Shown: in pieces, positions 36,374-44,875 of the stretch
Layout of the letters: each line of letters opens with the position of its first letter
How positions within the stretch are numbered: position 1 is the first letter of the stretch
Source: Mucilaginibacter sp. PPCGB 2223
GTDB lineage: Bacteria; Bacteroidota; Bacteroidia; Sphingobacteriales; Sphingobacteriaceae
Assembly: GCF_001705515.1 (NCBI RefSeq)
Contig: NZ_MDJS01000001.1
Location: forward strand, 1,736,001-1,800,000
Direction: 5' to 3'
DNA: 64,000 nt
Translations under genes and position numbers: made by a program
Notes under the pieces: generated by a model
The model's input: the letters and a program-made list of their open reading frames with translations, nothing else
The model's database searches: none
Told to the model about the DNA's origin: nothing

Positions 36374-36960
36374 TCTCCGTTTTCCTTTTTCTTCATAGCA
36401 GCTAATTTGGCCGCCTGTTTTTCGGCCTGCTGCTCGTCAAATAGCCGGCGTTTTTCTTCGGCCAAAGCCGGGTCCATTTCCGAAAATTTATACGTCAGCA
36501 AATCAAGCTCCTGTACGCTTTTGTCGTACTGGTTCGTCATGGTAATACACTCTGTCGGGCAAACTACGGTACACAGGCCGCAATACATACACTTAGCCAT
36601 GTCGATATCGAACTTGGCCGCATACAGCCTTTTAGTCGTACCATCGGATGTTTGCCCGATAGCTTCTGTCGCTTTTATCGCCTCGATATCGATGCAATCA
36701 ACCGGGCATATCTTGGCGCACAGGTCGCATACAATGCAATCGTCCATCTCCACAAAAAGCTGGTAGCGCCCAACTTCCGGGACGGGTAACTGTTGCGACG
36801 GGTATTGTATGGTGTTCGTGCCCCGGTTTTGTTCGGTAAAATAATTGTCGGATTTTACCGAATCCATCACCCTGCGTTTTTTTGAAGCAAATAAATGCTT
36901 CAGCGTAAGGAACAACCCTCCGAATACCGTTTTCAATCCTATAGCTCCGCTCTTTGCCAT
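36370..36960 (-). CDS. nuoI: NADH-quinone oxidoreductase subunit I
   Basis: 196 residues. Two 4Fe-4S motifs are complete: CIVCDLCAKICP and CMYCGLCTVVCP. They carry electrons from the hydrophilic arm towards the quinone site. The C-terminus is a charged tail (EEKRRLFDEQQAEKQAAKLA). Follows nuoH by 1 nt. Confidence 0.97.
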   Translation of the reverse strand: MAKSGAIGLKTVFGGLFLTLKHLFASKKRRVMDSVKSDNYFTEQNRGTNTIQYPSQQLPVPEVGRYQLFVEMDDCIVCDLCAKICPVDCIDIEAIKATEAIGQTSDGTTKRLYAAKFDIDMAKCMYCGLCTVVCPTECITMTNQYDKSVQELDLLTYKFSEMDPALAEEKRRLFDEQQAEKQAAKLAAMKKKENGE

Positions 36961-36961
36961 A

Positions 36962-38032
36962 TCACATTAACCACAGGCGCCATACGCCCGAAATAAGCAT
37001 ACACAATAAAGCCAGTGGTGTTAACACCTTCCAGCATAAGTTCATTAACTGATCAACTCGGAAACGTGGCAGCGTCCATCTGATCCACATCTGCACACCA
37101 ACCAACAGCAGCGATTTGAGTACGATCCAAATGATGCCCCATACCGTACCGGTTGTATAATCGGCCAGGTGTGCCGGACCGATATTGGGCAGCGGCGTAT
37201 TCCAGGCGCCTAAAAATAAGATAACGCCCAGCATCGATACCAGAAACATCATCGAATATTCGGCCAGAAAAACAAAAGCGAAGCCCAGACCGGTATACTC
37301 GGTATGGAAACCAGATACCAGTTCCGATTCGGCCTCGGGTATGTCAAACGGCGCGCGGTTGCTTTCGGCCAGCGATGCGATAAAGTAAATAGCAAATGCC
37401 ACGATCAGGTGCGGCGCGCGAAATATGTTCCAGGCTAAAATACCACCTGCCTGTCCCACATCAATAAAACCTAAAAACCTGCTGCTTTCGCCCGATAAAA
37501 CACCTTGTTGTGTAGCGATATCCTGTAAATTCAGGGTTTGTGTAATCATCACAACAGAAATAATAGCAAAACCTGCCGGGATTTCGTACGAGATGATCTG
37601 TGCTACAGAGCGCATAGCGCCTAACAGCGAATACTTATTGTTCGACCCCCAGCCGGCCATCAAAATGCCCAGCGCCTCTACAGATACAATGGCAAAAATG
37701 TAAAACAAGCCGATATTTAGTTTGGCCGGAACCAGCCCTGGCGCCCATGGCAGGGCAGCAAAGCCCATATACACCGAAACAAAAATGATAAAGGGCGCCA
37801 ATACAAATAAAATCTTATCAGCTGCCGATGGCACGATCAGCTCTTTTTGGATGAGTTTGATAATATCGGCGATGGTTTGCAGGGAGCCGTATTTACCTGT
37901 TTCGGTGGGGCCAAGCCTGTCCTGTATAAAGGCCGAAACCTTACGCTCGGCATAGATCCCGAAAAGGGCAAACACGGCAGCAAAGCCAAAAAGTCCTAAT
38001 GCTACTAATATATATGTGAAGTAAAAATTCAA
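36962..38032 (-). CDS. nuoH: NADH-quinone oxidoreductase subunit H
   Basis: 356 residues, eight or nine membrane segments. Key stretches ERKVSAFIQDRLGPTETGKYG, GWGSNNKYSLLGAMRSVAQIISYEIP and ESNRAPFDIPEAESELVSGFHTEY, forming the quinone-binding chamber. Start is TTG at 38032: an in-frame TGA immediately precedes it. First gene of the nuoH-I-J-K-L-M-DUF4139-nuoN operon; nuoA-G are not upstream, where murI lies instead. Confidence 0.97.
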   Translation of the reverse strand: MNFYFTYILVALGLFGFAAVFALFGIYAERKVSAFIQDRLGPTETGKYGSLQTIADIIKLIQKELIVPSAADKILFVLAPFIIFVSVYMGFAALPWAPGLVPAKLNIGLFYIFAIVSVEALGILMAGWGSNNKYSLLGAMRSVAQIISYEIPAGFAIISVVMITQTLNLQDIATQQGVLSGESSRFLGFIDVGQAGGILAWNIFRAPHLIVAFAIYFIASLAESNRAPFDIPEAESELVSGFHTEYTGLGFAFVFLAEYSMMFLVSMLGVILFLGAWNTPLPNIGPAHLADYTTGTVWGIIWIVLKSLLLVGVQMWIRWTLPRFRVDQLMNLCWKVLTPLALLCMLISGVWRLWLM

Positions 38033-38050
38033 TCAAGTTTGCTTTGGGTG

Positions 38051-38058
38051 CAAACTTA
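38051..38058 (-). promoter_or_regulatory. TAnnTTTG -7 box for the nuoH-N operon
   Basis: Minus strand TAAGTTTG, 18 nt upstream of the nuoH TTG start, giving a very short leader. It supports nuoH as the true first gene of the operon. Confidence 0.6.
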
Positions 38059-38158
38059 GTTATTTAGAAGGAAAACCCGATGAGATTAGTAGATTTAATA
38101 AGCGTCTGCCTGATAAATCAAATCAAGTCTGCCCTTCCGGGGAGGATTCAGGAGGGGC

Positions 38159-38989
38159 CTATTTAACCGGTATATACGTTGATTTGATTTTTTCGGAAAA
38201 AAACATTGTGGCATTCTGATCAAAATCGAGCGTATCATCCGTAGTGGTAAAGAATTGCTGGTTGCCATTTTTACTTAACCCTGACTCTATTTCGGGATGA
38301 CGGCGCAGGTAATCCTGCAGGCTTTGCGCTATAATTTCGCCCTGTGCTATTACCCTGATATGGTCGGGCAGATAAGCTTCGATTTTATCCTGCAGCAAAG
38401 GATAATGCGTACATGCCAACAGCAGGGTATCAATATCGGCACTTTGCGACAGGAGCTGATCAAGGTATTGTTTTACAAAATAATCTGCGCCAGGTTTGTT
38501 GTGTTCGCCATTTTCGATCAAAGGTACCCAAAGCGGGCAAGCCTGCTGGTATACTTTTACATCGGGGAAGAAATTGCCTATCTCGATACCATACGAATTG
38601 GATTGGACAGTACCCTTTGTGCCCAGCACACCTATTTGTTTGGTACTGGTATAATTGCCGATTACTTCGGCCGTGGGCCTGATAACACCCAACACACGTT
38701 TTGCCGGGTCGACATTTTTCAAATCCTGCTGTTGTATGGTACGCAATGCTTTAGCCGAGGCCGTGTTACAGGCCAATACAACCAGCGGGCACCCCATCTC
38801 GAACAGCAATTGCACACACTCCCAGGTATATTGGTGGATGGTTTTGAACGACCGGTTGCCATAAGGTGCGCGCACATTATCGCCGAGATAGATATAATCA
38901 TACCCTGGCAACAGTTTGGCTATAGATTTGAACACGGTGAGGCCACCGTAACCCGAATCAAAAACGCCGATAGACTGCTTGCTTAACAT
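38159..38989 (-). CDS. murI: Glutamate racemase
   Basis: 276 residues. Catalytic cysteines appear in VLACNTASAKAL and LLACTHYPLL; the N-terminal IGVFDSGYGGLTVFKSI and YLGDNVRAPYGNRS are diagnostic. It makes D-glutamate for peptidoglycan. It follows two Skp-type genes on the same strand, separated by a hairpin. Confidence 0.97.
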   Translation of the reverse strand: MLSKQSIGVFDSGYGGLTVFKSIAKLLPGYDYIYLGDNVRAPYGNRSFKTIHQYTWECVQLLFEMGCPLVVLACNTASAKALRTIQQQDLKNVDPAKRVLGVIRPTAEVIGNYTSTKQIGVLGTKGTVQSNSYGIEIGNFFPDVKVYQQACPLWVPLIENGEHNKPGADYFVKQYLDQLLSQSADIDTLLLACTHYPLLQDKIEAYLPDHIRVIAQGEIIAQSLQDYLRRHPEIESGLSKNGNQQFFTTTDDTLDFDQNATMFFSEKIKSTYIPVK

Positions 38990-39003
38990 GTTGTAAAAAT
39001 AGC

Positions 39004-39038
39004 AAAGCGAAGCCCAATTAAAAACCGAACTTCGCTTT
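39004..39038 (-). terminator. Hairpin between skp-like gene and murI
   Basis: Perfect 9-bp arms AAAGCGAAG/CTTCGCTTT with a 17-nt loop; on the minus strand followed by GCTATTTTTAC. It lies 20 nt past the Skp-like stop and 15 nt before the murI start, so it may only attenuate read-through into murI. Confidence 0.6.
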
Positions 39039-39057
39039 GTCTTAAAAAAGAATAAGA

Positions 39058-39570
39058 TTATTTTACACCCAGTTTCAGCTTTACTGCTGCGGTCAGATCA
39101 TCCGCATCAGGCGAAACCAGCATGATCTGCGATGATGAATCAAATACATAGGTATAACCTTTTTCTTTCGCCACAGCCGAAACTGCTGTTTTTACTTTAT
39201 CGAACAAAGGTTTGGCCAGTTCGTTTTGTTTCGCATCTATAGATTGCTGCGCTTTTTGGGTAAACTCCTGCATCCTTTTTTGGATATCGGTTATTTCAGA
39301 TTCTTTTTGGGTACGTATCGCATCGTTCCAGGTGGTTTTATTTTTTTCATAGTCTGCACCTTTTGTCTGCAGTTCGGTCTGCATTGCCTGGTATTGATCG
39401 GCAAATGTTTTCTGATAATCCTGCATGGTTTTGGCGATCACTGTTTTATCAGGCATTACATCAATAACAGCACTGAAATTTACATAACCGATCTTTTGCT
39501 GCGCCTTTGCAAAATTTGCCGTAAACAATAAGCACCCGGCTACTAATATTGCTCCAAATAATTTTTTCAT
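39058..39570 (-). CDS. Skp/OmpH-family periplasmic chaperone, copy 3
   Basis: 170 residues. Signal peptide ends FAKAQ, then QKIGYVNFSAVIDVMPDKTVIAKTMQDYQK, a long helical-hairpin region (about 45-125) and a C-terminal EKGYTYVFDSSSQIMLVSPDADDLT. Skp-type trimers carry unfolded outer-membrane proteins through the periplasm. About 60 percent similar by eye to the neighbour at 39668, clearly a tandem duplicate. Located downstream of bamA. Confidence 0.93.
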   Translation of the reverse strand: MKKLFGAILVAGCLLFTANFAKAQQKIGYVNFSAVIDVMPDKTVIAKTMQDYQKTFADQYQAMQTELQTKGADYEKNKTTWNDAIRTQKESEITDIQKRMQEFTQKAQQSIDAKQNELAKPLFDKVKTAVSAVAKEKGYTYVFDSSSQIMLVSPDADDLTAAVKLKLGVK

Positions 39571-39605
39571 CTTTTATTTCTATTTCCTTTTTTTGATACT
39601 TTGTT

Positions 39606-39646
39606 AAAAAAAAAGCGAAACTCGATCATCGGATCGAACTTCGCTT
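39606..39646 (-). terminator. Strong hairpin between the two tandem skp-like genes
   Basis: Minus strand: stem AAGCGAAGTTCGATC pairing with GATCGAGTTTCGCTT (13 of 15 pairs), 4-nt loop and seven T. It is a textbook terminator inside what looks like an operon, and its arms share AAGCGAAGTTCG with the hairpin at 39004-39038, so it was probably duplicated with the gene. Confidence 0.85.
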
Positions 39647-39667
39647 CGATATGGTTTTAAATGCCTT

Positions 39668-40180
39668 TTATTTTAAGCCTAATTTTATTTTAACAGCCGG
39701 CATCAGGTCGTCCGCCTCAGGCGAAACGATAAATATACCTTGTGATGAATCGATAACGTAAGCGTAACCTTTTTCTTTAGCAACTGCAGTTATCGCAGCT
39801 TTAACTTTATCCAATAATGGTTTGCCAAGCCTGTCTTTTTCGGCTTCGACTTTGCCCTGGGCAGTAGTTTGGTAATCCTGGATACGTTTTTGCAGGTCGG
39901 TCAGCTCGGCTTCTCTTTGTGTACGAACGGCATCGGTCATGGTTGCACGTTTCGACTCGTAATCGGCGCCTTTGGTTTGATACTCGTTCTGCATGCTTTG
40001 CAATTGGGTGATAAAGGTTTGTTGGTATGTTTGAAGCTGCGACGATATAACCTTGGTATCGGGCATCTGATCAATTACTGCATTAAAATTAATATAACCG
40101 GTTTTACCCTGCGCCTTCGCCAACGTACCCGCAAAAACCATACAACCGGCAATTAATACAACTTTTAATAAATTTTTCAT
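39668..40180 (-). CDS. Skp/OmpH-family periplasmic chaperone, copy 2
   Basis: 170 residues with signal peptide ending LAKAQ. Same layout as the copy at 39058: GKTGYINFNAVIDQMPDTKVISSQLQTYQ, long coiled helices, and EKGYAYVIDSSQGIFIVSPEADDLM. Equal lengths and near-colinear sequence mark a recent tandem duplication. It follows the third, more distant Skp-like gene by 47 nt. Confidence 0.93.
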   Translation of the reverse strand: MKNLLKVVLIAGCMVFAGTLAKAQGKTGYINFNAVIDQMPDTKVISSQLQTYQQTFITQLQSMQNEYQTKGADYESKRATMTDAVRTQREAELTDLQKRIQDYQTTAQGKVEAEKDRLGKPLLDKVKAAITAVAKEKGYAYVIDSSQGIFIVSPEADDLMPAVKIKLGLK

Positions 40181-40227
40181 TTCTGTTTTTCTGATTTCTA
40201 TTGTGGTGCTATTTTAACTAATTTATT

Positions 40228-40758
40228 TTATTTGGCCAACACTCCGGGCTTTAATCCGAGTTTGATTATGACATCCGAACTCTTGTCGTAACGGGGGTTT
40301 GCATATAGCATCACCACCTCGCTGTTCTTGTCAAATATCATATCCAGGTCTTCGGCCTCGGCCACAGCCTGTATGGCTTTGGCTATTCTGTCCTGTATGG
40401 GTTTTACCAGTGCACTGCTGCGCTGTGCCAGTTCACCATCGGGGCCAAACTTCGATTTCTGAAAATCTTTAGCTGCTTTCTCTTTATCTATTATTTCTGC
40501 CTCGCGGCGTTTTTTCATATCAGCGGTCATCAGTACCTGGTCGGCCTGGTAAGCTTTGTACAGGTGATCTATCTCCTGAAAACGGCTGTCGACCTCTTTT
40601 TGCCACTGGCCCGACAGCGCATTCAACTCTTTTTGCGCAGAGATATAATCGGGTACATGTTTTAATATGTACTCCGAATCGACATAGGCAAAACGCTGTG
40701 CAAATGCGCCAAGCGACACAAGTATAACCGCACTAAGCGTCAGGAATATTTTTTTCAT
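40228..40758 (-). CDS. Skp/OmpH-family periplasmic chaperone, copy 1
   Basis: 176 residues from the ATG at 40758, which gives the signal peptide MKKIFLTLSAVILVSLGAFAQ; the longer start at 40782 would overlap bamA. RFAYVDSEYILKHVPDYISAQKELN and the C-terminal DLDMIFDKNSEVVMLYANPRYDKSSDVI are typical of the OmpH copy directly after bamA in Bacteroidota. Starts 7 nt after the bamA stop. Confidence 0.94.
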   Translation of the reverse strand: MKKIFLTLSAVILVSLGAFAQRFAYVDSEYILKHVPDYISAQKELNALSGQWQKEVDSRFQEIDHLYKAYQADQVLMTADMKKRREAEIIDKEKAAKDFQKSKFGPDGELAQRSSALVKPIQDRIAKAIQAVAEAEDLDMIFDKNSEVVMLYANPRYDKSSDVIIKLGLKPGVLAK

Positions 40759-40765
40759 GTTACGA

Positions 40766-43315
40766 TCAATTAAATCCGCCATTCAGGCTTTGAGAGATGG
40801 AGAAGTGGAACTGACCTTTGTTTGCACCGGGGATACCGGGGATAGCGTCAAATCCATAACCATAATCTAAACCAAGCAAGCCAAATATAGGAAGAAAAAT
40901 GCGAGCTCCAACACCCACAGATCTGCGTACATTGAACGGAGAATATTCACTAAAATTATTCCAAACGTTACCGCCTTCAGCAAAGGTGAGCAGGAAAATA
41001 GTTGCCGACTCGCTGGCGATAACCGGATGCCTTAACTCGAGCATATATTTGCTGAACACCGGGCTGCCCGGGTTGTTGTTTTCGTTATAATTTGACCCAA
41101 CCGGAACAACAGAGAAGTTTTGGTAACCACGCAGGCCGATGATCTCGCTACCCTGTAAAAACTGGTAACTCTGCATACCATCGCCGCCCAGTTTAAAGCG
41201 CTCAAACGGCGCCTGGCCAACTTCTTTATTATAGTAACCCATAAAGCCAAACTGTGCCTGGCCTTTCAATACCAGTTTACCATATATCTTCTGAAACCAC
41301 TGCCCCTCAAATTTCCATTTGTGGTACTCAACAAACTGATAACGCTGTTGCGGGGTGGCTATCAGGTAGTTTACGCCATTAAACGCCGAATATGGCGGCG
41401 TGGCCTGTATGGTAAATTTCAGGTTCGAACCTGTTGTAGGGTAAATAGGCGCATCGGTTGAGTTACGGCTCAGTTCCTGGGTTAATTTAATGTTATATGA
41501 TGTACCGTTTTTAAACAGGTAGCCCGGATAGTTAAACAGGTTGTAATGATCTACGTTTAACGAGTAGTTTAACTGGAACAGGTTATCGGGCCATCTTAAA
41601 CGCTGGCCGAGCGTTACACCAACACCGTTAATACGCAGGTGATAGTAATTCGGGTCAGACTGTGAATAAGCCGAGATGTTCGAGCTTAATTGTGTATAAG
41701 CTGTTAAACCAAAATAGATTGGTTTTTTGCCGCCCAGCCATGGCTCTGAGAAGGTGAACGAATAGTTTTGATAATCCTGTCCATTTGACTGGCCGCGCAG
41801 GCTCAATTTTTGCCCGTCGCCTTTTGGCAGCGGCTTATATGCGCTCAGGTTAAACAGGTTGCGCAGCGAGAAGTTATTGAAAGTTAGGCCCAAAGTGCCA
41901 ACCAGCTGGCCGCCGCCAAAACCGCCCGAAAGCTCGATCTGGTCTGAAGGCTTTTCAACTACGTTGTATACAATATCCACCGTTCCATCGGCCGGGTTGA
42001 TATTGGTTGGTTTTGGTTCGGTTTTTTGTTCGTCAAAATTACCTAACTGGGTAATATCGCGTTGGCTGCGCACAATGGCTTCTTTCGAAAATTTCTGACC
42101 GGGCAATGTCTGCAACTCACGGATAATCACTTTATCGTTGGTTACATCGTTACCTTTTACCGATACACGGTTGATCGTATACTGCGGGCCTTCGTACATG
42201 CGGATATCAATATCCACGGTATCATTGTAAATACGGGTTTGTACCGGGTCGGCCTGGTATGTAAGATAACCATCGTTAAGGTAAAGTGTCGAAATATCAT
42301 CGCCGCTTGATGTAGGGCCGCTTAAGCGTTTGGTCAGGTTCTCTTCGCTGAAGACGTTACCTTTCTTAATACGCAGTATACTGCTCAAAGCTGCTGCCGG
42401 ATATTTGGTATTGCCCGAGAAAGTAATATTACCGAAGTAATATTTAGGGCCTTCGTACATTTTGATCTTTACGTTTACGGTCTTGTCGTCATTACGCCAA
42501 ACCGAGTCGCTCAGTATTTCGGCATCACGATAGCCTTTGCTTTGCAGTTTGGCTATAAAATCCTGCTTGTCCTCTTCGTATTTATCGCGCATAAATTTCT
42601 TCGAGCCAAAAATATGGTACCATTTACGCTCTTTGGTTTTACCCATATATCCACGTAAGGTATTTTGGTTAAAGGCCTTGTTACCCTCGAAGGTTACACT
42701 GTTGATCTTAACTTTCTGTTTTTTGTCGATCGCCACATCAAGGATAACGCTATTGGCATCGGCCGGGTCTTTACGCTGGGTAATGGTAACCGTTGTATTT
42801 AAAAAGCCTTTATCGTTAAACTCTCTTTTACTGATGGTAGTTACCGTATTGAGCAGGTTCTCGTTCACGATCTTGCCTACCTTATCATTTAGTTTTTTCT
42901 GCAGATCCTCAATCTCGCCTTTACGCGGGCCGGTTAAGTGCAGCCTCGATAAACGCGGGCGCTCTACTATCGCAATATCAAAGTATACGGTATCCAGGTT
43001 CATCCGGGTGATGTTGAGTTGTACATCGTCAAACAAACCCTGTTCCCAAAGCGCTTTGATCACATTGGCCGAAGCATCACCCGGCAAGGTTATCTTATCG
43101 CCTTTATTTAATTTCGAAATAGTGATCAGCACATCTTTTTCAAGATATTTTGTACCACTAACTGTTATGCCGCCAATAATGTAGTCTTTCGGGTTGAGGT
43201 AGCTTAGGCTGTCGGTCGGGATTTTGGTAAGCGCCGGCCTGGCCTGGTTAGATACCTGGGCCCATGCACCGGTGCATGCCACAGAAAAAAGAATTGCAAA
43301 AAGATATTTATTCAT
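40766..43315 (-). CDS. bamA: Outer membrane assembly factor BamA
   Basis: 849 residues. Signal peptide ends GAWAQ. Five POTRA-type repeats (about 45-440) of the pattern GGITVSGTKYLEKDVLI, INSVTFEGNKAFN and NRVSVKGNDVTNDKVI are followed by a 16-strand Omp85 barrel with the conserved loop-6 motif area VVPVGSNYNENN/RGYQNFS and a final strand ending HFSISQSLNGGFN. Core of the machine that inserts outer-membrane proteins. Grouped with uppS upstream and Skp chaperones downstream, a conserved Bacteroidota order. Confidence 0.96.
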   Translation of the reverse strand: MNKYLFAILFSVACTGAWAQVSNQARPALTKIPTDSLSYLNPKDYIIGGITVSGTKYLEKDVLITISKLNKGDKITLPGDASANVIKALWEQGLFDDVQLNITRMNLDTVYFDIAIVERPRLSRLHLTGPRKGEIEDLQKKLNDKVGKIVNENLLNTVTTISKREFNDKGFLNTTVTITQRKDPADANSVILDVAIDKKQKVKINSVTFEGNKAFNQNTLRGYMGKTKERKWYHIFGSKKFMRDKYEEDKQDFIAKLQSKGYRDAEILSDSVWRNDDKTVNVKIKMYEGPKYYFGNITFSGNTKYPAAALSSILRIKKGNVFSEENLTKRLSGPTSSGDDISTLYLNDGYLTYQADPVQTRIYNDTVDIDIRMYEGPQYTINRVSVKGNDVTNDKVIIRELQTLPGQKFSKEAIVRSQRDITQLGNFDEQKTEPKPTNINPADGTVDIVYNVVEKPSDQIELSGGFGGGQLVGTLGLTFNNFSLRNLFNLSAYKPLPKGDGQKLSLRGQSNGQDYQNYSFTFSEPWLGGKKPIYFGLTAYTQLSSNISAYSQSDPNYYHLRINGVGVTLGQRLRWPDNLFQLNYSLNVDHYNLFNYPGYLFKNGTSYNIKLTQELSRNSTDAPIYPTTGSNLKFTIQATPPYSAFNGVNYLIATPQQRYQFVEYHKWKFEGQWFQKIYGKLVLKGQAQFGFMGYYNKEVGQAPFERFKLGGDGMQSYQFLQGSEIIGLRGYQNFSVVPVGSNYNENNNPGSPVFSKYMLELRHPVIASESATIFLLTFAEGGNVWNNFSEYSPFNVRRSVGVGARIFLPIFGLLGLDYGYGFDAIPGIPGANKGQFHFSISQSLNGGFN

Positions 43316-43378
43316 CCAGAATATTTTGGTGGCTAAAATAATTTATACAGTTGTTAAAAAGTGTTAAACGTAAAAATA

Positions 43379-44119
43379 TTAGTTAACTTGTTCGCTGGTG
43401 AGCCCGAAACGGCGTTCGCGTTTCTGGTAATCCGATATGGCTTCATACAGGTCTTCCCGGCGGAAATCGGGCCAAAGCTTATCGGTAAAATACAGTTCGG
43501 CGTAGGCAATTTGCCAAAGCAGATAGTTGCTTATACGATATTCGCCGCTGGTGCGTATCAGCAATTCCGGATCGGGCATACCGGCAGTATGCAGGTGGCC
43601 GGCAAACAAATCTTCGGTTATATCTGAAACCTTTAAGTCGCCTTTTTCAACTTTCTCGGCTATAGCCCTGGCAGCCTGTACAATTTCGCGCCGCGAGCTG
43701 TAGCTTAGCGCCAGGGTAAGCACCAGGCCGGTATTGCCTGCTGTTTTTTCCATCGCGCTTACCAGTTCATCATAACATTTTTTAGGAAGCATTTCAATAT
43801 CGCCTATGGTGTTGAGGCGTACATTGCTTTCCATCAGCTTTTTGATCTCTTTATTGATCGTCGAGATCAGCAGCTCCATTATAGCCGTTACTTCGTATTT
43901 GGGACGGTTCCAGTTTTCGGCCGAAAAAGTATAAAGCGTTAAATATTTTATACCGAGTTCGCCGGCGCCTTCAACCACATCGCGTACCGATAAAACTCCA
44001 TTATGATGGCCAAACACCCGCAGTTTGCCCTTGCCTTTTGCCCAGCGGCCGTTGCCATCCATAATGATGGCCACATGTTTGGGTAACCTTGCGGTATCTA
44101 TCTGCTCTTTAAAACTCAT
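43379..44119 (-). CDS. uppS: Isoprenyl transferase (undecaprenyl diphosphate synthase)
   Basis: 246 residues. HVAIIMDGNGRWAKGKGKLRVFGHHNG carries the catalytic Asp and diphosphate-binding residues; RTSGEYRISNYLLWQIAYAELYFTDKLWPDF is the C-terminal signature. Makes the C55 lipid carrier for peptidoglycan and O-antigen. Lies 63 nt upstream of bamA. Confidence 0.97.
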   Translation of the reverse strand: MSFKEQIDTARLPKHVAIIMDGNGRWAKGKGKLRVFGHHNGVLSVRDVVEGAGELGIKYLTLYTFSAENWNRPKYEVTAIMELLISTINKEIKKLMESNVRLNTIGDIEMLPKKCYDELVSAMEKTAGNTGLVLTLALSYSSRREIVQAARAIAEKVEKGDLKVSDITEDLFAGHLHTAGMPDPELLIRTSGEYRISNYLLWQIAYAELYFTDKLWPDFRREDLYEAISDYQKRERRFGLTSEQVN

Positions 44120-44313
44120 CCTTTTAAATAACGGCTAAACGATCATCTGCATGCGTAACATGTTTCTTTAAAACAAGGCTGCTGAAGGTAGCCCGGTTTA
44201 ATGTATCGTAAAGCTTATACGTGTTGTTATTATTTGTGATCAATCAATTGTTTTGCCCAATTAATTAACGCTGTCCGCTAAATAAATTGAATTTTTCTCA
44301 AAATTTCAGGGGA

Positions 44314-44321
44314 CAAAGGTA
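44314..44321 (-). promoter_or_regulatory. TAnnTTTG box pointing to uppS
   Basis: Minus strand TACCTTTG, 194 nt upstream of uppS. The 44120-44521 gap holds no gene; it contains this box and a second, opposite box four nucleotides away. Confidence 0.5.
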
Positions 44322-44325
44322 AAAC

Positions 44326-44333
44326 TAACTTTG
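44326..44333 (+). promoter_or_regulatory. TAnnTTTG box pointing to the 44522 gene
   Basis: Plus strand TAACTTTG, 188 nt upstream of the small membrane-protein gene. The two opposing boxes are back to back, so polymerase binding at one would block the other. Confidence 0.4.
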
Positions 44334-44521
44334 TATATTTTTATTATATGGTAAAAAGAAAAATGCACACCTGTAACGGTTAATTACATTGGCAAACAAG
44401 GGAATATCACAACATGAAATATACGGTGGAAAAATCCGGCCGGAGTAAAATATCGTACTTTGATTTTATTTTGATTATCGATAATTTAATCGCTTAATTT
44501 TATCCCCAAATTCGCCAGTTC

Positions 44522-44875
44522 ATGATTTCCTCTATCACTGTACTTTTTTTACTGACCTGTTACCTGTACTTTAAGCAGTTTTATGGCAAACTGATAGATA
44601 GCCAGATCGAAGATGCCGCCGAAAAGCAGTTGTGGGCCGGTAAGTTAAAAAAGAAACTGATTGTGTTTTTTGTGGGTGCAGGTATCATTGTTATTTTATA
44701 TGCTACCTCGTTCACTATCATGAAGATCAACCCGGAGCTCGAAAATGTAAAACTGATACGCCGGATTGCCGACCTGGTCGCCACAGGTATATGCGCGGTT
44801 TTATTTTACCTGGATAAAGCCGAACTCGATAAAAAACTGGTTGTAAAACCGGCCGACCCCTTTCAAAACTTATAA
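44522..44875 (+). CDS. Small membrane protein of unknown function
   Basis: 117 residues with three hydrophobic segments (about 2-17, 46-67 and 86-98). The charged middle part IEDAAEKQLWAGKLKKK sits between the first two. I recognise no family. It is the only plus-strand gene between 24 and 51.9 kb, and its last 13 nt overlap the 3' end of the convergent porG-like gene. The steady membrane pattern and normal codon use favour a real gene. Confidence 0.65.
   Translation: MISSITVLFLLTCYLYFKQFYGKLIDSQIEDAAEKQLWAGKLKKKLIVFFVGAGIIVILYATSFTIMKINPELENVKLIRRIADLVATGICAVLFYLDKAELDKKLVVKPADPFQNL

Noticed and set aside
42537..43184. 215-codon plus-strand ORF opposite bamA
   Set aside because: Ser/Leu-rich antisense shadow of the POTRA region.
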